Positions 26,768-38,034 are shown, counted from the stretch's first letter. The stretch: 64,000 nt of DNA from Actinoplanes auranticolor (GCF_018332655.1 NZ_BOQL01000028.1:80299-144298); one strand, 5' to 3'. Notes: generated from the sequence alone by a model not told the origin. Translations and numbers: made by a program.

Positions 26768-27142
26768 ATGAGTGAGCGACCGCACATGACATTGTCCGGG
26801 ATCGTGCTCGATGCCCCGGACGCACAGGAACTCGCCGCGTTCTATCAGCGGCTGCTCGGCTGGAGCGTCATCCAGGACGAGCCCGGCTGGGTCAGACTGG
26901 GCGCGCCCAACGGCGGGCCGGGACTGTCCTTCCAGACCGAGCGGGCGTACGTGCGCCCGGTCTGGCCGGCCGGTCCGGACGATCAGCAGATGAGCGTCCA
27001 CCTCGACATCGAGGTGGAGAATCTGGAAGCCGCCTGCGCCCACGCCGAGAAGGCCGGGGCGACCAGGGCGGACTTCCAACCGCAGGACGACGTCCGGGTC
27101 TACCTCGACCCGGACGGCCATCCCTTCTGCCTATTCCTTTAG
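26768..27142 (+). CDS. VOC-family (glyoxalase-like) protein
   Basis: 124 residues in the beta-alpha-beta-beta-beta repeat of vicinal-oxygen-chelate proteins: SGIVLDAPDAQELAAFYQRL begins the first half and SVHLDIEVENLEAACAHAEK the second, ending YLDPDGHPFCLF. It could bind a metal or an antibiotic or cofactor ligand; the function is not known. The tail overlaps the convergent otsA tail by 12 nt. ATG lies 6 nt after TAACGG. Confidence 0.8.
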   Translation: MSERPHMTLSGIVLDAPDAQELAAFYQRLLGWSVIQDEPGWVRLGAPNGGPGLSFQTERAYVRPVWPAGPDDQQMSVHLDIEVENLEAACAHAEKAGATRADFQPQDDVRVYLDPDGHPFCLFL

Positions 27143-28561
27143 CTGGTCCGGCTCGGCGGCCGGCTCGGCGTCGGTCTCCGGCACGCCGAGCTCGTTGAGG
27201 AACGTGCGGGCCCACTCCGCGACGTCGTGGGTCCGCAGGTGCCGCTGCATGACCCGCATCCGGCGCTTGAGCTCGGCCGGCTCCGCGCCGACCGCGCGCA
27301 GCAGGGCGTCCTTGACCCCGTCGGGGTCGTGCGGATTGCACAGGAACGCCTGGCGCAGCTCGGTCGCCGCGCCCGCGAATTCGCTGAGCACCAGGGCGCC
27401 GCCGCCGTTGGCCCGGCAGGCGACGTACTCCTTGGCGACCAGGTTCATGCCGTCGCGCAGCGGCGTCACCATCATGACGTCGGCCGCGACGTACATCGCC
27501 GCGAGCTCCTGCTTGCTGTACGACTGGTGCAGGTAGTGCACCGCCGGCATGCCGACCCGGCCGAACTCGCCGTTGATCCGGCCGACCTCGCGCTCCACCT
27601 TGACCCGCAGCGTCTGGTAGTGCTCGACGCGTTCCCGGCTCGGCGTCGCGACCTGCACCATCACCGCCTCCGGCACCTTGAGCTTGCCGTCGGCCAGCAG
27701 CTCGCGGAACGCCTTGAGCCGCAGCTCGATGCCCTTGGTGTAGTCGAGCCGGTCGACGCCGAGGATCACCGTCTCGGGGTCGCCGAGCTCGGCGCGGATC
27801 TGCTTGGCCCGGGCCTGCACGGCCGGGTCCGCCGCCATCCGTTCCATGTCCGCGGTGTCGATGCTGATCGGGAACGCCCCGGCCTTGACCTTGCGGCCGT
27901 CGACCTGGATCGACTGGCCCTCGTAGCGCAGGCCGAGCAGGTGGCGGGCGAGCCGGACGAAGTTCTGCGCCGCGAGCCGCTGCTGGAAGCCGACCAGGTC
28001 GGCGCCGAGCAGCCCGCGCAGGATCTCGGCCCGGAACGGCATCTGCATGAACAGCTCGATGGGCGGGAACGGGATGTGCAGGAAGAAGCCGATCCGCAGG
28101 TCGGGACGCATCTCGCGGAGCATCGCGGGCACCAGCTGCAGCTGGTAGTCCTGCACCCAGACGGTCGCGCCCTGCTCGGCCACGTCCGCCGCGGCCTGGG
28201 CGAACCGCTGGTTGACCAGCCGGTACGCCTCGCGCCAGCGCCGTTTGTAGACCGGCGTCTCGACAGCGTCGTGGTAGAGCGGCCAGATCGTCGCGTTGGA
28301 CTGGCCCTCGTAGTAGCGCTCGAGCTCCTCGGCGCTCAACGGCACCGGGTGGATCTTGATGCCTTCGAGCTCGAACGGTTCGGGCGCCTCGCCGTCCCCG
28401 CCCGCCCATCCGATCCAGGTGCCCTGTTGCTGGGTGAGCACCGGATGCAGGGCGGTGACGAGTCCGCCGGGGCTCGGGCGCCATTGCCGCTCGCCGTCGA
28501 CCATGACTTCGTCGACGGGCAGGCGGTTGGCGACGACGACAAAGGAACTTCGTTCGGCCAC
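27131..28561 (-). CDS. otsA: Alpha,alpha-trehalose-phosphate synthase
   Basis: 476 residues from GTG 28561, supported by GGAGGTG upstream. GT20 enzyme that joins UDP- or ADP-glucose to glucose 6-phosphate. Family blocks: VVVANRLPVDE, SPGGLVTALHP, VWVQDYQLQLVPAMLR, GFFLHIPFPP, LGVDRLDYTKGIE, VMMVTPLRDGMNLVAKEYVA and ALVLSEFAGAA. Cytoplasmic; trehalose protects against osmotic and dry stress. No otsB phosphatase gene is next to it in this window. Confidence 0.95.
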   Translation of the reverse strand: MAERSSFVVVANRLPVDEVMVDGERQWRPSPGGLVTALHPVLTQQQGTWIGWAGGDGEAPEPFELEGIKIHPVPLSAEELERYYEGQSNATIWPLYHDAVETPVYKRRWREAYRLVNQRFAQAAADVAEQGATVWVQDYQLQLVPAMLREMRPDLRIGFFLHIPFPPIELFMQMPFRAEILRGLLGADLVGFQQRLAAQNFVRLARHLLGLRYEGQSIQVDGRKVKAGAFPISIDTADMERMAADPAVQARAKQIRAELGDPETVILGVDRLDYTKGIELRLKAFRELLADGKLKVPEAVMVQVATPSRERVEHYQTLRVKVEREVGRINGEFGRVGMPAVHYLHQSYSKQELAAMYVAADVMMVTPLRDGMNLVAKEYVACRANGGGALVLSEFAGAATELRQAFLCNPHDPDGVKDALLRAVGAEPAELKRRMRVMQRHLRTHDVAEWARTFLNELGVPETDAEPAAEPDQLKE

Positions 28562-28691
28562 GCTGAGTGCACCTCCGGGTCGTGCTGGGTTCCCAGCCCC
28601 TGAGCCTACTGTGCGTAGCCACTCGGGGCTGGCCCCGCTATGGTCCGGCCGCGCGGCACCGCCTCTGGCGGGAAGGTGCCATTCTGAGCCG

Positions 28692-29210
28692 GTGAGCCAG
28701 TCCGTTGATCTTCCCCCGCCGCGCCGGCCGCTGTTCTTTCCTGTGGTCATTGCCACCGTGCTGCTGAGCATCATCGGGATGTCGGCGGGCCTGGTTCTCG
28801 GATCCCGCCACCAGCCGCTGCAGCAGACGGTGGACCAGACGGGATACGTACCCACCGAGCCCACGGTCTCACCTGTCCGTTGTCCCCGGGAGATGCACGA
28901 CACCGCCCTCCAGGTCCTCCAGCGCTCCGTCGAGCTCCGTCAGCTGCTCCGGGTGAAGGTTCCGGAGACCGGCATGACGGTGTGGATCTGCGCCGACGCG
29001 GCGGGCAGCCTGTACTACCAGGCCAACGCGGGCGGCGAGACGGAAAAGTGGATCGAGGGTGAGACCGCGCTGTTCCTGGAGAATGTGGTCGAGCGCGACG
29101 GCGGCTACTTCGCCAAGGCCCACGACGGGAACACGTTCTTCGTCACCGAATACCGGCTGGAGGTCGTCAAGAAGGGCAAGAAGCAGCCCTACGACGCCGT
29201 GCCCGAGTGA
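28692..29210 (+). CDS. Membrane-anchored exported protein of unknown function
   Basis: 172 residues. A Pro-rich cytoplasmic start, one transmembrane helix at residues 14-36 (LFFPVVIATVLLSIIGMSAG), then an exposed domain with two Cys (VRCPREMHD, VWICADAAG) that could form a disulphide and a beta-rich end (TALFLENVVERDGGYFAKAH). No known domain. GTG lies 6 nt behind CATTCT (28680-28685). Divergent from otsA and 118 nt before ettA. Confidence 0.75.
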   Translation: MSQSVDLPPPRRPLFFPVVIATVLLSIIGMSAGLVLGSRHQPLQQTVDQTGYVPTEPTVSPVRCPREMHDTALQVLQRSVELRQLLRVKVPETGMTVWICADAAGSLYYQANAGGETEKWIEGETALFLENVVERDGGYFAKAHDGNTFFVTEYRLEVVKKGKKQPYDAVPE

Positions 29211-29328
29211 GATGACGGGGAATCCCGGCGGCCCGGCCGGGGTTGCTGTAAGTGGCCGGCGGGGACCTGGAAAGATTGTCCTCTCGTTCCGGTAACCGGA
29301 AATCACGATCTCGGAGGTAGGCCGCACC

Positions 29329-31005
<1,677 letters not shown>

Positions 31006-31036
31006 GCTGTCCCGCGGCGGAAACCCAGGTCAAACC

Positions 31037-31441
31037 ATGACTAGGTTTTCCTACGACGCGGCCGTGCGCTGGTCCGACCTGGACGCGTACGGCCACGTCA
31101 ACAACGCGCGCTTCCTCACTCTCTACGAGGAGGCGCGCGTTGCCATGTTCTTCACCGGCGCCCGGGCCCAGGGTCTGACCTCGTTCGAGGCCGGGATCGT
31201 CATCTCCCGGCACGAGGTCGACTATCTGCGGCCGGTGGACTACGGCGAGGCGGTCCGGATCGAGTTGTGGATCTCCGAGCTGCGGGCCGCCAGCTTCACC
31301 GTCAGCTACGAGTTGTTCGACGAGGACGTGCTGGCCAGCCGGGCCAAGTCGGTGTGCGTGCCGTTCAATCTGGCCGAGCAGTTCCCGCGCCGGCTGACCG
31401 ACGCGGAGAGGGATTTCCTCAAGCCGTACCTGGAGGGCTGA
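31037..31441 (+). CDS. Hotdog-fold acyl-CoA thioesterase
   Basis: 134 residues. The 4-hydroxybenzoyl-CoA thioesterase signature WSDLDAYGHVNNARFL includes the catalytic Asp, followed by the long helix LTLYEEARVAMFF and the strands SRHEVDYLRPVDYGE. ATG 31037 is preferred over GTG 30998, which overlaps the ettA stop. It would hydrolyse a cytoplasmic acyl-CoA; the substrate is unknown. Three nt separate it from the next gene. Confidence 0.9.
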   Translation: MTRFSYDAAVRWSDLDAYGHVNNARFLTLYEEARVAMFFTGARAQGLTSFEAGIVISRHEVDYLRPVDYGEAVRIELWISELRAASFTVSYELFDEDVLASRAKSVCVPFNLAEQFPRRLTDAERDFLKPYLEG

Positions 31442-31443
31442 GG

Positions 31444-32103
31444 ATGTCCGCGCACGGCATCGCCGGCGTCGCGGACGCGGGCGCCTTCCTGGCCCGGCTG
31501 ACCCGGCTGGACCGCAACGTGCCGGTCCGGCTGCGCTCGGCCGGCGAGCACACCGCACTGTGGGCGGTCCTGCCCTGGGGCGTGCTGGTCACCCGCTCCG
31601 TGGCCGGGTCCGGTCCCGGCGACGCGACCGTGCGCGCGGCCGACCTGCTCGCCGCGCTGGCCACGCAGAGCCCGGAGCTGCCGGCGCGGCGGGACGCCGA
31701 CTGGCGCTGGCCGTTGCCGCCGGAGCGATCGACAGCGGTCGAAGCGGTGGCCGCGGCCGAGCTGAACCGGCTGGCCGAGGCGGCTGCCGGCACGTTGCGC
31801 GAGGTGACCGCGGGCGGCCTGGCCGGTCGCGCGGTCGGGCAGCGCGCCGTGCGGGACGCCTTGCTGGATCACGTCGCGCTCGTCGTCACGCGGGACGAGG
31901 GGGAGCCGGTGGAGGTCTCCCAGCGACTCGTCCAGGCGGTGTCCCGGATGGGCTTTCTCGGTCCGGCCGGTCGGCCGGGTCCGCCGGCCCGAGTGTGCGT
32001 GGCAGGACGCTGGGTGGGACTTTCTGCACCATATGGAGTCGCGTGGCTACAGCCGGTCCAAGTATTGACCGTCATGCCTATAGGGGGTCACCCGAAAGGG
32101 TGA
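31444..32103 (+). CDS. Conserved-looking protein of unknown function
   Basis: 219 residues, Ala/Leu/Arg-rich without membrane segments. The first half looks beta-rich (NVPVRLRSAGEHTALWAVLP), the middle is a long helix (AVEAVAAAELNRLAEAAAGT), and the end is again beta (APYGVAWLQPVQVLTVMP). No recognised motif. Three nt after the thioesterase stop, so part of the ettA transcript. Confidence 0.75.
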   Translation: MSAHGIAGVADAGAFLARLTRLDRNVPVRLRSAGEHTALWAVLPWGVLVTRSVAGSGPGDATVRAADLLAALATQSPELPARRDADWRWPLPPERSTAVEAVAAAELNRLAEAAAGTLREVTAGGLAGRAVGQRAVRDALLDHVALVVTRDEGEPVEVSQRLVQAVSRMGFLGPAGRPGPPARVCVAGRWVGLSAPYGVAWLQPVQVLTVMPIGGHPKG

Positions 32104-32232
32104 TGCTGCATCGGTCGTCCGGTCGCGCCCTCCCTTTGAGGGGATGACCTCCGCGACCTGTACGGGTACCGTCGCCCCGAGGTCCACCGCTACGTCCGGC
32201 GGCGGGCCTGCTGGGGAGTGAGGTGCACAACG

Positions 32233-32817
32233 ATGCCGTGGTGGTCATGGCGTCCCGGGTCGGCCGGAGGCGATGAGCCCGAGACCGGCGGCGAGGTGGC
32301 GTTGCAGAGCAGCGTCCGCGTCGGAGTACCGACGCAGCGTGAGCCGGGACACTCTTCGATGTCCTCCGCTGATCTTTCCTCGATCGACGAGCCGGACCAG
32401 GTCGGTCCGGTCGATCTGGCCCGGATCGGCAAGGCCCTCGATCTGCTTGATATCCGGTTCCTGGCCGACGGCGGGGGCAGCCTGCTGGCCATGTGGGAAC
32501 GGCACGCGGTGCTGTTCACCCTCGAAGGCCCCGACGACGAGATCCTGGTCATGCGGGCCCGTCCGCACGCGACCGTCCCGCCGGACTGGGCCGACCGCGC
32601 GTACCGCGTGGTCAACGAGTGGAATCACACCCGCCGCTTCTGCAAGGCCTACGTCGGCGATCCCACCGAGCGCGGACAGCTGCCCATCTACGCCGAGCTG
32701 CAGGTGCCGCTCGCCTCGGGTGCCCACGACGCGCTGCTGGTGGAGATGCTCGACTGCGGTGCGGCCGTCGCCACCTCGTTCGTCGACTGGCTGCACGACG
32801 AGGGCGCACTGCTCTGA
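32233..32817 (+). CDS. YbjN-domain protein
   Basis: 194 residues from ATG 32233, preferred because GGGGAGTGAGG lies just upstream (GTG 32218 also possible). The first 55 residues are polar and probably disordered. The rest is a YbjN-like alpha/beta domain: IGKALDLLDIRFLADGGGSL, the aromatic turn VNEWNHTRRFCKAYV and a C-terminal helix LVEMLDCGAAVATSFVDWLH. YbjN folds resemble type III secretion chaperones; their role in actinobacteria is unknown. The transcript ends at the strong terminator 11 nt downstream. Confidence 0.8.
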   Translation: MPWWSWRPGSAGGDEPETGGEVALQSSVRVGVPTQREPGHSSMSSADLSSIDEPDQVGPVDLARIGKALDLLDIRFLADGGGSLLAMWERHAVLFTLEGPDDEILVMRARPHATVPPDWADRAYRVVNEWNHTRRFCKAYVGDPTERGQLPIYAELQVPLASGAHDALLVEMLDCGAAVATSFVDWLHDEGALL

Positions 32818-32827
32818 CGGAGGAAGA

Positions 32828-32853
32828 AAAAGGGCCCCGCGAGGGGCCCTTTT
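32828..32853. terminator. Bidirectional rho-independent terminator
   Basis: AAAAGGGCCCC-GCGA-GGGGCCCTTTT: an 11 bp perfect stem, GNRA-type loop and T-run on both strands. It lies between the convergent YbjN and beta-propeller genes and can serve both. Confidence 0.95.
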
Positions 32854-32869
32854 CCGTGTCCGCCGGAGC

Positions 32870-34129
32870 TCAGCCGGGCGGGAACATGCCGATCCGGCCG
32901 TGGTACTCGCGGCCCAGCTTGTCGGTGTCCGAGCCGACGATCAGGCCCTCCCGCACGGCCTGGAACGCCCGCACCCCGACCCCGCGGTCCCGGCTCGGGT
33001 CCCAGCCCAGCGCCTTACCGGTCGACGGGTTGAGCGCGCCGATGCCCACCCGCGGAACGGCACCCGGGCCGGGGCCCTTCGCGTCGCTGCCGTACGGATT
33101 GTCCAGGTAGCGCTGGTGGCCGCCGACGTACACGGCGCTGCCGGTCACCGCGACCGCGTAGAGCGAGTCCCCGCCGGTGCGCTGCACCCAGGTCGGGTTG
33201 TGCTTGCCGCCGCCGGCGGTCTCGAAGCGCGCCGCCGAGTCGCAGAGCTTCGTCGGCGAGGAGGCCCGGCCCGTCGCGGCGACCACGAAGTACTTGCCGT
33301 CGGGGGAGAACTTCACCTGCCGCAGGTACGTGTCGAAGCCCTGCAGGCACGGCGGCGCGTACGCGTCGGTGTACCAGCTGGTCAGGAGGGCCGCGGCGCC
33401 GGTGACGTCGAACATGGCGATCTGGTTGCGGGCGGCCGCGCCGACCTTGAGCAGCGCGCCGACCGCGATCAGCCGGCTGCCGTCGGGGGAGATGTCGAAG
33501 TGCTCGACCCGGGTCCGGCTCAGGCCGGGGGCCGACAGCTTGGCGTCGAAGCCGGGGTCGACCGCGCCGGTGCCCGCGTCCATCCGGGCCAGTCCGACGC
33601 GGGTGACGCCGTTGATGGCCGAGAAGGTGCCCCCGGCGTAGAGCTTGCTGCCCCGGGTGGCCAGGGACCGGACGTCACCCCAGTTGATCCTCGCGCCGAA
33701 GCCGGTGATCCGGGCGCCGTTGCTGAGCGCGACCCGGGCGACACCCCGCTGGGCCGCGCCGTTCACCGTCTTGAAGCCGCCGCCCAGGTACACGGTGTTG
33801 CTAGCGCCCGGTGCCAGGGAGTAGACCGCGGCGTCGACAGCGGGGGCGAACGAGCGCACCGCACCGTCCCTCAGCCCGTACGCGAAGATGTTCTTGCGGG
33901 CGAACGTGGTCTTGCGCGCGCTGTCCTGGACCTTGGTGAAGCTGCCCCCGACGACGACCGTGTCACCGACCACCGCCAGCGCCCAGACCGTCCCGTCCAG
34001 GACGTGCGGCGTGAAGTCGACCGGATTGGCCGAGACCACCGCCGGTTGGGCCATGTCAGCCGCAGCGGGCGTCGCGCCCAGCAGTGCGGCGCAGGTCAGC
34101 GCGGTGGCGGCGAACAAACGGCGGCGCAT
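32870..34129 (-). CDS. Secreted beta-propeller protein (delta-60/DUF5122-like repeats)
   Basis: 419 residues with a Sec signal peptide (MRRRLFAATALTCAALLGAT, cleavage near PAAADM). The mature part is built of repeats with the pattern VWALAVVGDTVVVGGSFTKV, VYLGGGFKTVNG and LYAGGTFSAINGV, each alternating a strand, Gly-Gly-x-Phe and NG turn, as in delta-60 repeat propellers. Two Cys near the C-terminal half (PPCLQ, TKLCDS) may form a disulphide. Extracellular; ligand unknown. Confidence 0.85.
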   Translation of the reverse strand: MRRRLFAATALTCAALLGATPAAADMAQPAVVSANPVDFTPHVLDGTVWALAVVGDTVVVGGSFTKVQDSARKTTFARKNIFAYGLRDGAVRSFAPAVDAAVYSLAPGASNTVYLGGGFKTVNGAAQRGVARVALSNGARITGFGARINWGDVRSLATRGSKLYAGGTFSAINGVTRVGLARMDAGTGAVDPGFDAKLSAPGLSRTRVEHFDISPDGSRLIAVGALLKVGAAARNQIAMFDVTGAAALLTSWYTDAYAPPCLQGFDTYLRQVKFSPDGKYFVVAATGRASSPTKLCDSAARFETAGGGKHNPTWVQRTGGDSLYAVAVTGSAVYVGGHQRYLDNPYGSDAKGPGPGAVPRVGIGALNPSTGKALGWDPSRDRGVGVRAFQAVREGLIVGSDTDKLGREYHGRIGMFPPG

Positions 34130-34191
34130 CGGTCAGCTCCAGGGATCGGGACCGCGACGTCGGTGCAGTGACGATCGCGTCGTTCACCCGA

Positions 34192-34617
34192 TCAACGAGC
34201 GGGTTGACCTCCGGGATGCGCGTCCATCTTGTTGACCATGAAGTACGCGGCGCGCTCGAGATACTCCCAGAGGGCGGTGTGGTGCGGCTCCGGCAGTCCC
34301 AGCGAGTCGACCGCGTTGCGCATGTGCAGCAGCCAGGCGTCCCGCTCGGCCGGACCGACCGTGAACGGCGCGTGCCGCATCCGCAGCCGCGGGTGCCCGC
34401 GCTGGGCCGAGTACGTGTTGGGGCCGCCCCAGTACTGCATGAGGAACAGCGTCAGCCGTTCCGCCGCCGGGCCCAGATCCTCCTCGGGATACATCGGGCG
34501 CAGCACGGGGTCCTGGGCGACCCCCTCGTAGAAGGCGTCGACGAGCCGGCGGAAGGTCGGCTCGCCACCGACGGCCTCGAAGAAGCTGACTTCCGGTTCC
34601 TGGCTGGATGCGCTCAC
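34192..34617 (-). CDS. glbO: Group II truncated haemoglobin (GlbO type)
   Basis: 141 residues from GTG 34617. The 2-over-2 globin fold shows FFEAVGGEPTFRRLVDAFYE, the distal-side Tyr in RPMYPEEDL, the proximal His in LRMRHAPF and the group II Trp in ERDAWLLHM. These proteins bind O2 and may detoxify reactive species or peroxide near the membrane. The GTG overlaps the stop of the MFS gene (GTGA), so they are coupled. Confidence 0.9.
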   Translation of the reverse strand: MSASSQEPEVSFFEAVGGEPTFRRLVDAFYEGVAQDPVLRPMYPEEDLGPAAERLTLFLMQYWGGPNTYSAQRGHPRLRMRHAPFTVGPAERDAWLLHMRNAVDSLGLPEPHHTALWEYLERAAYFMVNKMDAHPGGQPAR

Positions 34618-35963
34618 CGATCCAGTTTGCCAGCAGCACCGGGCCGGACCGGGGCCGGTGTGACGCGCGTTGCGTCGGCCGGTCCGGTCGTGGCCGGAAC
34701 GTCGGACGGCCGCCGGGCCACGAGCACCACCATCAGCACCAGCCCGCCCAGGCTCCACAGACCGACGACCAGCGGGATCGAGGAGAACTGGGCCAGCGCG
34801 CCGGTCACCACCACCGCGAAGAACTGGGTGAACTGCACACCGCCCTGCATGACCGCGTACGCCCGGGCGCGGTAGCCGTGCGGGAGGGCGAGCACGAACT
34901 CGCCGTTCAGGGTAGGCATCAGGCCGCCCTGGGCGAGGCCGGAGACCGCCGCGAGCACGGCCACGGTCACGGCGTTGGGCGCGAACGCGGTCAGCGCCAG
35001 GGCCAGCGGGGTCAGCACGGCGAGCGGTTTCACCAGGCGCAGCCGGTCGGGCTGGCTGACCAGCCGGCCGACCACCAGGCCGCCGATCACGAAACCGACC
35101 GGGCCGGCCGCCATGATCAGGCCCTGGTCGAAGCCCCGGTCCGCCGGATCCTCGTCGAACACCGCGGCCCAGCCGGCGGCCAGACCCTCGGGCAGGATCG
35201 TCAGGGTGGTCAGGCCGAACACCATGAGCGCGATCGAGCGCAGCAGCGGCGTACCGAAGACCAGCCGGAAGCCCTCGCCGGTCTCCCGCAGCAGGTGCCG
35301 GCGGTGGTCCGGGCCGGCGGCGGCCGGGCGTGGATGCACCCACAGCGCGATGATCGCGGCCGAGATGATGAAGGACACCGCGTCCAGGGCGATGCCGAGC
35401 CGGGCGTTGACGCTGGTCGCGATGAAGGCGCCGACCAGGTAGCCGAAGACCTGGGCTGCCTGCGAGGTGGTGGCGTTGACCGCGAGCCCGCTGACGAGCC
35501 GGCGGCGGTCCAGGATCACCGGCATCAGGGCCGAGCGGGCCGCCTGGGTGGGCGGCGCGCCCAGCATGGCCACGAAGAGCAGGAGGAGGATCGCGTAGAC
35601 CGGCATGCCGGGCAGGGCGATCAGCGCGATCGGCACGGCCCGGGCCAGGTCGGCGACGATCATGACCCGGCGGTACGGATAGCGCTCCGCGAGCGCCGCC
35701 AGCACCGGGCCGCCCACGATCCACGGCAGGTAACTGATCGCGAACGACGCCGCGGACAGCAGCACCGAGTCGGACTGCTGGTAGACCAGCACGGTGATGG
35801 CGGCCCGGGCCAGGTAGTCACCCAGCCAGTTGACGACCAGCGAGAAGTACACCGCGCGGTATTCGCGGACGGCGAAGAGATCGCGGAAGGTGACGGGACC
35901 GTCCGGCTCCGGAGCGTCCCCGGCCCGGCCGGCCGGCTGCGGAGCGCGTCGGTCGTCCGACAC
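34614..35963 (-). CDS. Major facilitator superfamily exporter (MFS_3/EntS-like)
   Basis: 449 residues with about twelve hydrophobic segments and a polar N-terminus (DDRRAPQPAGRAGDAPEPDG). The intracellular loop 2-3 region carries ERYPYRRVMIVADLAR, the MFS A-like motif, and LFVAMLGAPPTQAARSALMP is typical of the enterobactin-exporter-like group. Probably effluxes a small hydrophobic compound; the substrate is unknown. It precedes glbO in a two-gene transcript. Confidence 0.85.
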   Translation of the reverse strand: MSDDRRAPQPAGRAGDAPEPDGPVTFRDLFAVREYRAVYFSLVVNWLGDYLARAAITVLVYQQSDSVLLSAASFAISYLPWIVGGPVLAALAERYPYRRVMIVADLARAVPIALIALPGMPVYAILLLLFVAMLGAPPTQAARSALMPVILDRRRLVSGLAVNATTSQAAQVFGYLVGAFIATSVNARLGIALDAVSFIISAAIIALWVHPRPAAAGPDHRRHLLRETGEGFRLVFGTPLLRSIALMVFGLTTLTILPEGLAAGWAAVFDEDPADRGFDQGLIMAAGPVGFVIGGLVVGRLVSQPDRLRLVKPLAVLTPLALALTAFAPNAVTVAVLAAVSGLAQGGLMPTLNGEFVLALPHGYRARAYAVMQGGVQFTQFFAVVVTGALAQFSSIPLVVGLWSLGGLVLMVVLVARRPSDVPATTGPADATRVTPAPVRPGAAGKLDR

Positions 35964-36182
35964 TGAACCCCTCCATCGATCGCGGCGACCGGCGGGATCA
36001 CCGGCGGTCGGACACGTCCGGGGGGAAATCGGGTTGGTCAGATCCCTCGCGAACGTGCCGCTGCATGTGCAGATGCTCTTTGCACGATTCTGCCCGATCG
36101 TCCGAGCCCTGGCTAGGGCGTACGGGGCAAACGTCGGCCGTTCGGTCGAGGCCGGATCTCCCCATCATGCCGTATGCCCAGG

Positions 36183-37268
36183 TCAGGTCGCACCACCCGG
36201 TGTACCGGAAGAGTCACCGGTGCCGCTGGAAAACGTCGGCGGAACCGCCGAACGAGGCAACATCCGCGACACGGCGATCCGTTCGGAGATGCCGGAGGTC
36301 TCCAGCGCCTCGGTGAGCCGGCGCCGCAACTCGCGCTGCACGATCGGCTGACCGTCCGCCGTGGTCTTGGCGATCGTGCGGATCACCGCGCCGTCGACGG
36401 TCAGCTGCTCGACCCCGATCACGTCCGGCGGCTCGAGGAACTCGGTCGCGTGCTCGGGCTCCTCGGCCAGCGCCAGCGCGGCCCGGCGCAGCACCGCCGT
36501 GGCCTCCTCGGAGTTGACGAAGCCGATCGGGATGTCGATGACCACCATCGCCCAGCCCTGGCTCTTGTTGCCGACCCGGATGATCTCGCCGTTGCGGATG
36601 TACCAGAGCACGCCGCGCATGTCCCGCACGGTGGTGACCCGCAGCCCGACGGTCTCCACGACCCCGACCGCGTCGCCCAGGTCGACCGAGTCGCCCACGC
36701 CGTACTGGTCCTCCAGCAGCATGAACAGGCCCGCGATCAGGTCCTTGACCAGGCTCTGGGCGCCGAAGCCCAGGGCCACACCGACGATGCCGGCGCTGGC
36801 CAGCAGGGGACCGAGGTTGAAGCCGAGCTCGCCCATGACCAGCAGCACGGCCATGGTGAAGACCACGGCGGTCACGAAGCTGCGCAGCACCGAGCCGATC
36901 GCCTCGGCGCGTTGCCGGCGGCGTTCCGGGATGAACGTGTTCTCGGCGGCCTCCTGCTGCTTGTCGGCCCGCTCGCGCAGCGGCTTGAGCAGCGCGGGCA
37001 TGGCCGCCCGCGACGTGGTGGCGGTCAGCCGCCGGATGCCGCGGTGCAGCAGCCACCGGATGAGCATCGCGATGACGATGATCGCGATGATCCGCAGCGG
37101 CTTGAGGATGAACACGTAGCTGCCGTTGGCCAGCCACTGGATGTCGGTCTTGTCCAGCACCCAGGTACACAGCGCGTCGGCCTTGCAGCTCTCCGAGACG
37201 TCCGGCGTCCCGTTGAAGATCGGTTCGGCGGAGCCGGAGGGGGCGGGGGGAGGGGCCAGCGGAATCAC
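36183..37268 (-). CDS. MscS-family mechanosensitive channel
   Basis: 361 residues. An exported N-terminal segment with two Cys (ESCKADALC), three or more membrane helices, the pore-lining TM3 region LLASAGIVGVALGFGAQSLV with the GxxxxGxxxQ pattern, then the beta domain YGVGDSVDLGDAVGVVETVG and the C-terminal cytoplasmic domain. It opens on membrane tension to release solutes in hypo-osmotic shock. The GTG is 8 nt behind TAGGTT on the minus strand. The last 30 residues are Ser/Gly/Thr-rich and disordered. Confidence 0.9.
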   Translation of the reverse strand: MIPLAPPPAPSGSAEPIFNGTPDVSESCKADALCTWVLDKTDIQWLANGSYVFILKPLRIIAIIVIAMLIRWLLHRGIRRLTATTSRAAMPALLKPLRERADKQQEAAENTFIPERRRQRAEAIGSVLRSFVTAVVFTMAVLLVMGELGFNLGPLLASAGIVGVALGFGAQSLVKDLIAGLFMLLEDQYGVGDSVDLGDAVGVVETVGLRVTTVRDMRGVLWYIRNGEIIRVGNKSQGWAMVVIDIPIGFVNSEEATAVLRRAALALAEEPEHATEFLEPPDVIGVEQLTVDGAVIRTIAKTTADGQPIVQRELRRRLTEALETSGISERIAVSRMLPRSAVPPTFSSGTGDSSGTPGGAT

Positions 37269-37481
37269 GGGGCCCTAACCTACCGGCCCGGGGGCCCGCC
37301 GGTGGAACCGGACATCTTCCGCGGAGACCTCAGACGTTTACGGTCAGGCCACAGATTGTGCTCGCCAATTCGTCGTTCATCAGGGACTATTGGGCCACGA
37401 GCACCGGAGCATCCGGCGCTCGCGTCATGACGATCAGCACACGGGAGCGGTTGCTAGCACCTACACCGAAGGGTGATCGCG

Positions 37482-38024
37482 ATGCCTGACATACGACCCA
37501 CAGTGGGCTCCTCCGCGTTGGTTTTGAACGCTACCTACGAGCCGCTGTGCGTCGTATCGGTGCGTCGGGCGACCATCCTGGTGTTGACGTCGAAGGCCGA
37601 GTGCGTCTCCGACGGCGACGGCATCCTGCACAGTGCACACCACACTCTCCCGGTGCCTTCAGTGGTCCGGCTGACGCGGTACGTGAAGGTTCCGTACCGC
37701 ACCCACGTCGGACTCTCCCGACGGGCGATCTTCGCCCGGGACGGCGGCCGCTGCGCCTACTGCCGCGGCTCGGCCGAGACGATCGACCACGTGTTCCCCC
37801 GCAGCCGCGGTGGCCTGCACGCCTGGGAGAACGTCGTGGCGGCCTGCGCCAAGTGCAATCACAGCAAGGGCGACAAGACCCCGGCCGAGCTGGGCTGGCG
37901 TCTGCACTCGCCGCCGGCGGCCCCCCGCGGTGTGGCCTGGCGGGTGCTGGGCCACCGCACCCCGGACCCCCGCTGGGCGGACTGGCTCGACCTGCCCAAG
38001 CCGCTGGAGGCCGAGGCCGCGTAG
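37482..38024 (+). CDS. HNH endonuclease
   Basis: 180 residues from ATG 37482 (AAGGG upstream; GTG 37473 is an alternative). The HNH domain lies in the second half: RRAIFARDGGRCAYCRG with a zinc Cys pair, the catalytic ETIDHVFPRSRGG, WENVVAACAKCNHSKGDKTP with the second Cys pair. The N-terminal half (SSALVLNATYEPLCVVSVRR) is typical of the widespread actinobacterial HNH protein found near pepN. Role is unknown, possibly DNA repair. Confidence 0.9.
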   Translation: MPDIRPTVGSSALVLNATYEPLCVVSVRRATILVLTSKAECVSDGDGILHSAHHTLPVPSVVRLTRYVKVPYRTHVGLSRRAIFARDGGRCAYCRGSAETIDHVFPRSRGGLHAWENVVAACAKCNHSKGDKTPAELGWRLHSPPAAPRGVAWRVLGHRTPDPRWADWLDLPKPLEAEAA

Positions 38025-38034
38025 CGGTCGCCGC